A stretch of DNA of 64,000 bases from the NCBI RefSeq assembly GCF_003058325.1, contig NZ_CP028843.1, positions 2,886,001 through 2,950,000 on the forward strand, read 5' to 3'. The DNA comes from Methylobacterium currus (GTDB lineage: Bacteria; Pseudomonadota; Alphaproteobacteria; Rhizobiales; Beijerinckiaceae). Below the pieces are notes generated by a model, which did no database searches, was not told the origin of the DNA, and worked only from the letters and a program-made list of their open reading frames with translations. Each line of letters opens with the position of its first letter. Position 1 is the first letter of the stretch. Position numbers and translations under genes: made by a program. Positions 1 through 6,476 of the stretch are shown one piece after another.

Positions 1-1116
1 GGCCCTCAGGCGCCGGTTCTCCTCAAGGTATCGATAGTCCCGATCCGGGGTGTAGCCCACCAGCCGGTAGGCGCGCAGGAGGCTGCCGAAGCGGCGCCGG
101 TAGACGCTGCTCGACGGCATGTCGTCGCGCTCGTCGATGACCAAGCTCGACAAGGCGCCCGCCGCCTCCAGCAATTGCGCCAGCAGTTCGAGCAGCTCCG
201 CGTCGTCGTAGCGGCGGCTGCGACCTTCGACGATCGCGCGCGCCTTCTCGAAGATGTCGCTCGCCACGACCGGCTCGAAGGCCCCCTTCGCGACCACCCA
301 CAGGCCTGGCGGGTTCACGACCCGGCGCTGCTTCAGCTTGTTGGAGACCCGGTTGTAGACGTTGTCGCCGACGTACTTCGGGTTCGTCAGCACCTGATGC
401 ACCGTCCCGCGCGTCCATGGGCGCCCGAGGTCGGTCCGGCCCCCCTCGCCGTTCAGCCTATCCGCGATCTCGCGCTCCGGCTCGCCGGAGAGGAAGAGGG
501 CGTAGATGCGCCGGACGGTCGCCACCTCGGCCTCGGGACCCGGCACCAGGATGACGCGATCGGTCTGGAGGCTCTTGCGCTCGCCGAGGCGCAGCTCGGT
601 CTTGGCGGCGCCGTGCTCATCGACCATCAGGCGGCGCAGTCCGTACCCCGCCATCCCGCCCTGCCGAAATCCCTTCTCGATCAAGCGGCACTGCCCGGCG
701 AAGACCTTGACCGACAGGTCCCGGCTGTACTCGCCGGCCATCAGGCGCTTGACCGTCTTGAGGAGCGTCGAGCCGATGCTGCCGTCGTTGTCGAACTGCT
801 CGGCGCAGTAGTGGACCGTGATGCCGGCGCGGCGGCAGACGTGCTCGTGGTAGGCGCCCTCGTCAGCATCCTGGAACCGGCCCCAGCGGCTCACGTCGTA
901 GACCAGGATCGCCTCGAAGTCCGCTCGGCCGCCCTCGACCTCGGACAGTAACCGGCGCAGGGAATCGCGTCCCTCCAGCGTCAAGCCGCTGCGTCCGGCA
1001 TCCTCGTAGACCCGGAGGATCTCGAACCCGTGCTTCTCGGCGAAGCGGCCTATGAAGGCGAGCTGGTTCTCAGGCGAGAACGTCTGCGGCTCGGTCGACA
1101 TGCGCACGTAAGCCAC
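1..1116 (-). CDS. Serine recombinase (resolvase plus Recombinase domain), cut by the left edge
   Basis: The minus strand is open from 1116 to the window edge (372 codons seen). The N-terminus reads VAYVRMSTEPQT, the usual start of a serine recombinase catalytic domain, followed by YEDAGRSG, a resolvase motif, and LVYDVSRWGRF near residue 70. The region around residues 170-270 (RRIYALFLSG, EIADRLNGEG, WTRGTVHQVLTNPKYVG) matches the Recombinase domain of large serine recombinases. I chose GTG at 1116 because it gives the family-typical AYVR start; ATG at 1101 is the alternative. It would catalyse site-specific integration, excision or inversion. It lies divergent from the HTH gene at 1269. The C-terminal part is outside the window, so completeness cannot be judged. 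Confidence 0.9.
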   Translation of the reverse strand, partial: MAYVRMSTEPQTFSPENQLAFIGRFAEKHGFEILRVYEDAGRSGLTLEGRDSLRRLLSEVEGGRADFEAILVYDVSRWGRFQDADEGAYHEHVCRRAGITVHYCAEQFDNDGSIGSTLLKTVKRLMAGEYSRDLSVKVFAGQCRLIEKGFRQGGMAGYGLRRLMVDEHGAAKTELRLGERKSLQTDRVILVPGPEAEVATVRRIYALFLSGEPEREIADRLNGEGGRTDLGRPWTRGTVHQVLTNPKYVGDNVYNRVSNKLKQRRVVNPPGLWVVAKGAFEPVVASDIFEKARAIVEGRSRRYDDAELLELLAQLLEAAGALSSLVIDERDDMPSSSVYRRRFGSLLRAYRLVGYTPDRDYRYLEENRRLRA

Positions 1117-1268
1117 CGCCGGCTTGGGCCCGCGCCGACAACGACCGTCCAGGGTGTCTTTACCGGTCGGCCTCAACCAACGATCCTCGTTTACACGGCT
1201 TACTATGCGATCGCATCTTGGAAGCCGTAAGCTTCTCTCATCCCGAACCTACTGACAGGAGGTTGGGA

Positions 1269-1649
1269 ATGTCGTTTCCGAAAGAGAGCAACAAGTTTCC
1301 AGTCGGCGGGGACAGACCTCCCGTTTCGGAAGGCACGGTCGCCACGGAGATCGCTAAGGCCCTGCGGAGGGAGCTCGGCAACTCACACGCCGCGGTGAAG
1401 ACGGTGGCGCAATGGACGGGCGCCAGCGAGCGTGCGGCAAAGAATTGGTTAGCCGGACGTTTCGCTCCGAGCGGGGAGCACCTCGTCTCGCTGGTCGAGC
1501 GCTCCAACGAGGTACTGTTCGTATTTCTGATCCTGGCGCATCGACACGACGTCGCCACCGCCGCGGTGCTCGTCGATGTTCGCGACAGGTTGAGGGCGGC
1601 GTTCCTAACCGTGGATCGGATACTCGGAAGTGATCGCGAGGAAACTTAA
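1269..1649 (+). CDS. Small HTH DNA-binding protein of the mobile element
   Basis: This encodes 126 residues from ATG 1269, which has a strong AGGAGG six bases upstream; the longer frame from 1218 lacks such a site. The middle (AVKTVAQWTGASERAAKNW, about residues 43-61) has the pattern of a helix-turn-helix with alanine/glycine turn positions, followed by a predicted helical tail. It is divergent from the serine recombinase, with about 150 bp between them. A regulatory role for the recombinase or for transfer functions is inferred from this position only. I do not recognise a named family. Confidence 0.65.
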   Translation: MSFPKESNKFPVGGDRPPVSEGTVATEIAKALRRELGNSHAAVKTVAQWTGASERAAKNWLAGRFAPSGEHLVSLVERSNEVLFVFLILAHRHDVATAAVLVDVRDRLRAAFLTVDRILGSDREET

Positions 1650-1854
1650 CGAGCGAGGCGTGGCCTTTTGCGGATCCCCGCTGCTCCTTTCCTCTGTCAG
1701 ACTTGGGCGCAAGCGCGACGAACACGACCTGGATCAAGGAGCTTTGAACACCACGGCATGCGCCCCGCCGGCGCCCGCCGGCGCCCGCCGCTCCTTCCGC
1801 GTCCGGTCGTTCATGCCGACCGCCGGACGATGTCCCCGAGTGGCATGCGCGTCG

Positions 1855-2574
1855 TCAATGGCTCGCACGGTACTCCGCCACCATCTCCGGGGTGATGTCC
1901 TTCGCGTAGCAGAGCGGCGAGTAGCCGCCAGGTCGGACGTAAGCGGCTCGACGGCCGCAGGAGGAGCCGTTGCGGGCGCTCTGGTAGGGGCAGGCGCAGG
2001 GACCCGGGTACGCCGCGATTGAATCCGCAATCAGGATCTTCGCGATTTCCGCCGAGGACAGCTTGGGGGCGACCGTGGCCGGCTTGGGCTGCTCCTTCGC
2101 CTCCTGCACCAGGGGCTCCGCCCGGAGCCTCTTAGCCTGGATCCACCCTTCACGCTGCGTCGGCCGATGCCGAACGCGGATCCATTCCTCGCCGCGTTCC
2201 AGCACCTCGACGGGCTGCCCGGACCCGTAGCGGTCGACGACCTTGCCTTGGGCGCTGGGCTCGGCACGCAACGCGACCTTGCGTCCGGAAACGAACAGCG
2301 TCTCGGTGGCCGGTGGTTTGGCGGCGGCCGGGGAGACGGGGGGCTCCACCGCGGGCTGCGGGCTCGGCCTGTCGCGGGCCTCGACGGGCGCTTGGGCAAG
2401 GCCCACCGGCGCCGGGCCAGGCTGCAACGAGGCATAGGACGTCGGCGGATCCAGGCGCGGCTTCGTCGGGCCGGAGAAGGCCCCGAACAGGAGCAACGGC
2501 CCACCCACGACGAGCATGAGCGCGAGAGGTAAGCCACCTCCGCCCTTGGAGGATCTGCGCCCGCGCTGCGGCAT
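1855..2574 (-). CDS. Membrane-anchored SH3-domain protein with a four-cysteine C-terminus
   Basis: This encodes 239 residues from ATG 2574 (MPQRGRRSS). A single hydrophobic segment (LPLALMLVVGGPLLLFGAF, residues about 15-33) is followed by a proline/alanine-rich linker and a bacterial SH3 domain (VALRAEPSAQGKVVDRYGSG, then WIRVRH and EGWI) at about residues 97-155. The last 50 residues carry four cysteines (CAC, SSC, LCY) with a CPYQSARNG and RPGGYSPLCY pattern that looks conserved rather than random. The likely location is the inner membrane with the SH3 domain in the periplasm. It lies inside the mobile element between the recombinase and the mobilisation genes. The function is unknown; SH3 domains of this type often bind cell wall or protein partners. 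Confidence 0.75.
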   Translation of the reverse strand: MPQRGRRSSKGGGGLPLALMLVVGGPLLLFGAFSGPTKPRLDPPTSYASLQPGPAPVGLAQAPVEARDRPSPQPAVEPPVSPAAAKPPATETLFVSGRKVALRAEPSAQGKVVDRYGSGQPVEVLERGEEWIRVRHRPTQREGWIQAKRLRAEPLVQEAKEQPKPATVAPKLSSAEIAKILIADSIAAYPGPCACPYQSARNGSSCGRRAAYVRPGGYSPLCYAKDITPEMVAEYRASH

Positions 2575-2788
2575 GTGACGACCTCGGAAGCCCAGCGCCA
2601 AGGTTGCCGAGGCGTGGCATATGGTCAACCGGGCCGTGCAGGTTTGAACCGGGACTTTCCTGGGCCCCGCAGCACGGCCGAGGTCCGGGCGCTATCGGAT
2701 CTTCGGTCGGGCTCGGCTGGCAAGGAATGGACGGGGAGGCCAGACAATCCGTGGGTTTTCTCTGCTGGTGCCGTCGCCGGGCATTCCT

Positions 2789-4033
2789 TCATCTCAGGGG
2801 GACGCCCCAGATGTCGGTCATCCCCCACAGCCTCCAGGCACGCTCCTTCTCGCAGGCATTCCATTCCTCGATCCGGGCGACCGCCGCTCGGGCGCGTTCG
2901 GTCGCTGCCAGGCACGATGCGACGGTCGGGTCCAATCCCGACAGGCGCCGACGCAGCGTCAGTGCCCGGACGGCGGGAAGCGCGCGAAGACGTCCGAGTG
3001 CAGGGACCGCACCGCCTGCGACATGTCTGCTACCGCCTCCGTCAGGTCGGCCAAGACCTCGATCAGGTCGTCGAACCCCGACGATCCCTCCGGGCACTCC
3101 GACGCCAGCGCCGACACAATCACGTGCAGCAGGCGCTCCTGCGCGTCGAGGCGTTGCGCGAGTTCCGTGTCCATTCCCGAGCCCTTCCAGCTTGATTCCG
3201 TGCACCCGGGCCCGTACCTCCGCGGCCAGGATGCGGTTTCCTTCGAGCCGCCTTGCCGCGGCCCCGATGACTCGCGTCACCAGGTGCGCGGTGCCGGCGC
3301 CATCCACGATCACCGGCCCTTTCCGACCCTGGCGCAGGGCGAGCCCCCGAACCTCCAGGGCGGCATGGAAGCCCGGGCCATCCGCGCTCGCGCGCCAGGC
3401 GGCGAGCGCCAGGCGTCGCACCTCTTCCAGTTGCACGCCGGTGCGCTCCTCGATCAGGCGCTCCTGCGGGGATGTCGCCGCGACCGGGCGGGCCGCCTTC
3501 GTTGAACCGTGGGCCACGAGCCAAGCGGCCACGTCGGCCCGGCCGTCGGCGCGCAGGCGCTGGACAATCGAACGGGCGTGCTTGGACGCAACCGGCGACA
3601 GGCCGGCCTCGAACTCGACGATCCTGCTGCACTTTTCCCGACGCGGAAAATCCCACGCCAGGTCGGCCACCTTCCCGTTCGCCCGGACGAGGCCATAGAC
3701 GCGGTGCTCGTGCCCGCGACCGCCCTTGACGTGCACCACACCACAGTAGGGCTGGTCCTGCAGCCCGAACTCCGCCTCGAACAACCTCCACCATCGCGCG
3801 CGGGCGGCGGCCTCGTTGCGGATCCCCGGATCCGGGTTGACGTGGACATGGTAGATCGGGCGGTCGGTCCGGCCGCCCACCGACAGCGCCACGAGTTCCC
3901 GCACCTGATCCACCAGCCCGGTCGCACCGAGGCCGCGCGCCGCAATGACGGTGACGGTATCGTTCTCGGCCTTGAGGAGATGCCGGGCGAGAGCGTCCCC
4001 GGCACCTTGCCCGCGGACAGCCCCGGAGATCAC
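2789..4033 (-). CDS. Relaxase/mobilisation nuclease, with an anomalous C-terminal third
   Basis: The first about 285 residues resemble the MobA/VirD2-type relaxases of Hyphomicrobiales: a His-x-His metal motif in YHVHVNPDP (residues 61-69), then GVVHVKGGRGHEHRVYGLV. Relaxases nick oriT and pilot the transferred strand. The start is GTG 4033 and forms a GTGA overlap with the upstream mobC-like gene, implying translational coupling. The first tyrosine is residue 61, so the catalytic tyrosine is not obvious. After about residue 286 the frame becomes Arg/Gly/Pro/Ala-rich and overlaps a different open frame (2959-3174). A more natural-looking stretch returns for the last about 60 residues (DPTVASCLAATERAR to the end). 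The true relaxase may stop earlier or the frame may have been altered. Confidence 0.75.
   Translation of the reverse strand: MISGAVRGQGAGDALARHLLKAENDTVTVIAARGLGATGLVDQVRELVALSVGGRTDRPIYHVHVNPDPGIRNEAAARARWWRLFEAEFGLQDQPYCGVVHVKGGRGHEHRVYGLVRANGKVADLAWDFPRREKCSRIVEFEAGLSPVASKHARSIVQRLRADGRADVAAWLVAHGSTKAARPVAATSPQERLIEERTGVQLEEVRRLALAAWRASADGPGFHAALEVRGLALRQGRKGPVIVDGAGTAHLVTRVIGAAARRLEGNRILAAEVRARVHGIKLEGLGNGHGTRATPRRAGAPAARDCVGAGVGVPGGIVGVRRPDRGLGRPDGGGSRHVAGGAVPALGRLRALPAVRALTLRRRLSGLDPTVASCLAATERARAAVARIEEWNACEKERAWRLWGMTDIWGVPLR
2959..3174 (-). CDS. Possible small helical protein nested in the relaxase frame
   Basis: This 71-residue frame starts MDTELAQRLDAQERLLHVIV and continues with acidic, helix-forming sequence (DDLIEVLADLTEAVADMSQAV). 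It has the balanced composition expected of a real protein, whereas the relaxase frame across the same bases is Arg/Gly/Pro-rich. It begins where the recognisable relaxase sequence ends. It may be the natural next gene after the relaxase in a mobilisation operon. No family is recognised. The overlap of 216 bp makes the call tentative. Confidence 0.5.
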   Translation of the reverse strand: MDTELAQRLDAQERLLHVIVSALASECPEGSSGFDDLIEVLADLTEAVADMSQAVRSLHSDVFARFPPSGH

Positions 4034-4443
4034 CGCCGCGGCTGTTTCATCAGGACGGGGATCAGCAGGGCCCGAGCCCGATCCAATCCTGCCTTGGCCG
4101 CGGGCGCGTCGGAAAGGCTGATCGCGGCGTTAACCGAGGCCAACTCGCGGACCGCGGCCGATATGGCCTTCACGTCCTCGCTGGGCATCGGCAGCACGTT
4201 ATGGCTCTTGGCGTCCAGCGGGGAGGTCAAGCCTATCCGGTCGAGCAGCTGGCGCCGGGCCCAGGCCCCCGCCGTGATGCCGTCCCGGCGCGCCTCGACC
4301 GCGATGGCGTTGCCGAGATCGTGGCTCATCCGGACCACGAACCGCATGTCGAGGCGAACCTCGCTACGCGGGCGCCCCCTGCGCCTGGGTACATCTCCGC
4401 CGATTGCCGCCGTGGTCGATCGCGGTGTCTCGTTCGCACTCAC
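4030..4443 (-). CDS. mobC: MobC-like relaxosome accessory protein
   Basis: This encodes 137 residues. After a basic RRRGRPRSEVRLD start, the segment MRFVVRMSHDLGNAIAVEARRDGITAGAWARRQLLD (about residues 33-67, quoted here as a pattern of beta strand plus two helices) fits a ribbon-helix-helix DNA-binding fold such as MobC proteins use to melt oriT for the relaxase. The C-terminus is a helical alanine-rich tail. The stop overlaps the GTG of the relaxase gene by four bases. The gene order mobC-relaxase is standard for mobilisation modules, and oriT would be expected upstream (4444-5500 side), but I could not identify a nick site. Confidence 0.75.
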   Translation of the reverse strand: MSANETPRSTTAAIGGDVPRRRGRPRSEVRLDMRFVVRMSHDLGNAIAVEARRDGITAGAWARRQLLDRIGLTSPLDAKSHNVLPMPSEDVKAISAAVRELASVNAAISLSDAPAAKAGLDRARALLIPVLMKQPRR

Positions 4444-4487
4444 TCGAAAGCTCCGTACTAACTTGGGGTATCTGGATTGGGGCGGGC

Positions 4488-5081
4488 CTACCGCTTGGTG
4501 GGGCCTTCCGGCTCCGGTGGCGCCGGGGCGGGGCCGTCACTGCCGGCATCGTCTTGGCCGCGCCGCCGTGAGATCCGCTTGCGGGCCGCATCCCGGCGGC
4601 GGGCTATAGCGTCCTGGACCTCGTCGGGCACCGGTAGCGGTTCGGGCGCCGGCAGTTCGAGCAGGCGAGCCTCTGCGGTGAGGCGATCGAGGCGCGCCAC
4701 CGCACGTTCCCAGGTATCGATGTCCTGCATCATGGTTCGGGCGACGATGCTTCGCTCGATGCGCTCGTCGGCATCCGGGCGCGCCCGCCAGGGACGTTGA
4801 TCGGTGAGGTGGAGCGCCCGCTGCCACGTCCAGATCCACGGCCCCATGGCCTCTATGAGCGGTGCGAGATCCCGATCCCGAGCCGTCGCGAGGGTACCGT
4901 TGTCCACTCGCCTCGCGTAGTCGCGCGTCGCGGTCGACAGCGCGAGGAGCCGCATGCCGGAGGATCGCATCGGGGCAGCGGGCTTCCGATCTTCCTCTGT
5001 TCGAGATGGTGGGTCCGGCAAGGCTTGCGAGAGCGTAGATCGATAAGATTTGATTAAAATGCCTATTTTACGTAGCAGCAT
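4488..5081 (-). CDS. Hypothetical protein upstream of mobC
   Basis: This encodes 197 residues from ATG 5081, chosen because GGAGGG lies nine bases upstream; the frame is open further (to 5198) but through AT-rich non-coding-looking sequence. The N-terminus is MLLRKIGILIKSYRSTL, the middle is tryptophan-bearing and helical (LIEAMGPWIWTWQRALHLTD), and the C-terminus is a basic, proline-rich tail (DAARKRISRRRGQDD). It shares strand and direction with mobC and the relaxase, so it may belong to the transfer module. The GC content falls sharply at its 5' end. The family is not recognised. Confidence 0.55.
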   Translation of the reverse strand: MLLRKIGILIKSYRSTLSQALPDPPSRTEEDRKPAAPMRSSGMRLLALSTATRDYARRVDNGTLATARDRDLAPLIEAMGPWIWTWQRALHLTDQRPWRARPDADERIERSIVARTMMQDIDTWERAVARLDRLTAEARLLELPAPEPLPVPDEVQDAIARRRDAARKRISRRRGQDDAGSDGPAPAPPEPEGPTKR

Positions 5082-5141
5082 GACAAATAACCCTCCACAC
5101 ACGCTGTATGAGATGAGTATTTGCCTCTGAGAGGCCGGAAT

Positions 5142-5167
5142 GTATAATGAATACCGAATTATTATAC
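5142..5167. repeat. AT-rich inverted repeat
   Basis: GTATAAT (5142-5148) and ATTATAC (5161-5167) form a perfect 7-bp inverted repeat with a 12-base spacer, inside the AT-rich patch of the element. It lies upstream of the mobilisation genes, where an oriT or operator would be expected. Perfect short AT repeats can occur by chance in such sequence. Confidence 0.3.
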
Positions 5168-5173
5168 TTGTGA

Positions 5174-5404
5174 TCATGCCATGTAATTTAGGATACAATC
5201 CAAGATAGCAATATTGTATAAAATTCTCTCTTTATCGGCGAAATCATGTTCTAACAGGTAAGCCAATGCGTTGGCGGCACTGGCGAATCGGTCAGGCAGC
5301 CAATCAAGAAACAACGCCATTCTGCGGGCGTCGCAATAATGTAATGCTAAAATCCTGAGCGCTGATTCGTGCGGATATCGCGGAGATTGGTGCCATATTC
5401 GCAT
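5174..5404 (-). CDS. Hypothetical 76-residue protein in an AT-rich patch
   Basis: The frame runs from ATG 5404 to TGA at 5174-5176. The product (for example MALFLDWLPDRFASAANALA, then LLEHDFADKERILYN) has a balanced, helical composition that does not look like a random frame. Its GC content and third-position use are much lower than in the rest of the window. No clear ribosome-binding site is seen before ATG 5404, and an in-frame TGA lies 36 bases upstream, so the 5' end may be truncated. The family is not recognised. Foreign origin is inferred from base composition. Confidence 0.45.
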   Translation of the reverse strand: MRIWHQSPRYPHESALRILALHYCDARRMALFLDWLPDRFASAANALAYLLEHDFADKERILYNIAILDCILNYMA

Positions 5405-6041
5405 GACAGCTATGGCTTGTTGTTGTATGTCCTTTCGTCAGACAAGGTCGAAGATTTGGATAAACGGGATCGCATAGGAACAATTGGGCTTCCATCCGGA
5501 GACCCATGATGTTCGACGCACTGGTTCGCCTTCTTGGCATAAGCGGGAGGCCTCGCCCTCCGGCACGCTCTGCATCGGCATCCCCGCCGGCTCAGCGATC
5601 GCGTCGCCAACGGGGTGCTCAAGCCCAGCCACTGAAGAGGCCGCCCAAATTCGCGCATGCCCCGAAAGCCGGCGCGCCTGTCTCGGGGAGGGCAGAGCCA
5701 GCCATGGCGGGCATGCCCGCCAGTTCGTTCTCCCTTCGGGAAAGCCGACCAGGGGCTCCGCCCCGTGGACCCCATGGAATAGCCGAGTTCCCGCCTGGCA
5801 TCAGGATGCACGCACGATGCTTGGCGCCGGGTGCCACGCCCCCCGATAGGTCAGTGCCGACAGCCTTCGTCGAACCATTCCTCCGTCCCCACCGAGAACC
5901 GCCAGTGGGTATGCCCTCATGCGTCGCGGCGAGCCTTCAGGGCCTTTCCTACAAGAATCGATTGGACGATCCTTCGGCACAAGTATCTCATAACAAACGA
6001 TTTTTTGCCTTGCGAGGTGGGGCGGGCCATGGCAATAGAGG
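5405..6041. other. Intergenic segment between transfer module and excisionase
   Basis: There is no convincing gene here. A minus-strand frame at 5438-5632 (64 residues, ending IPFIQIFDLV) has some protein-like character but no start site and no recognised family; it could be a gene remnant. The plus-strand frame at 5506-6051 is Pro/Arg/Ala-rich and looks like a chance frame. The last 100 bases (about 5940-6040) are AT-richer and probably carry the promoter of the excisionase-integrase pair. Confidence 0.4.
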
Positions 6042-6047
6042 GTGGCT

Positions 6048-6476
6048 GTGAGTGAATTCATCCCTGGGCCGCGCGGTCGCGGGCCGGACGGGCACGTCCC
6101 GATCAGCGAGGACCTCATCGCGGAGGAGGAGGCGCTCCGGCGCTTCGGCCACCTCCTTGAGGACAAGGAGCTGCGGCGTGCCCGCCAGGCCGGGCGCATC
6201 GGGTTCCTTCGCCGCAAGCGGCGGGTCTTCTACCGGCTCAGCGAGCTGGAGCCGTTCCTTGACGCCTTGTTGGACGAGGAGTTCGTCGCGTGCCGAAAAC
6301 CCGTGGAAAAGCCCTCGCCGACGGCGTCCTCTACCGGGACGGGGACGTCTGCATCGCGCCCCTCCCGGGCGGGAGCACCCTCTACGCCTGGTGGTACGAC
6401 CCGTCCTACGGAGGCGGGGACCGCCGCCGTGCTTCGCTTGGCACGGGCGATCTCAAGGTCGCCGTCGAACGATTGA
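6048..6476 (+). CDS. Excisionase-like HTH protein upstream of the integrase
   Basis: This encodes 142 residues from GTG 6048, preceded by AGAGGG; GTG 6042 is possible. Residues about 15-75 (ISEDLIAEEEALRRFGHLL, ARQAGRIGFLRRKRR, FYRLSELEPFLDAL) have the winged-HTH pattern of MerR/Xis-type DNA-binding proteins: helix, RxGRIGF turn, then a tyrosine-leucine strand and helix. Such proteins bend DNA to direct the tyrosine recombinase toward excision. The C-terminal about 60 residues are Ser/Thr/Pro/Gly-rich and overlap the integrase gene by 187 bp in another frame, so the functional part is probably the first about 85 residues. Confidence 0.7.
   Translation: MSEFIPGPRGRGPDGHVPISEDLIAEEEALRRFGHLLEDKELRRARQAGRIGFLRRKRRVFYRLSELEPFLDALLDEEFVACRKPVEKPSPTASSTGTGTSASRPSRAGAPSTPGGTTRPTEAGTAAVLRLARAISRSPSND

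Noticed and set aside
4444..5170. A defined oriT nick site
   Set aside because: The location upstream of mobC is right, but no sequence matches a nick motif I can name, so only the AT-rich repeat is listed.
5506..6051. 181-residue plus-strand frame before the excisionase
   Set aside because: Pro/Arg/Ala/Ser-rich with no domain, start site or family resemblance.
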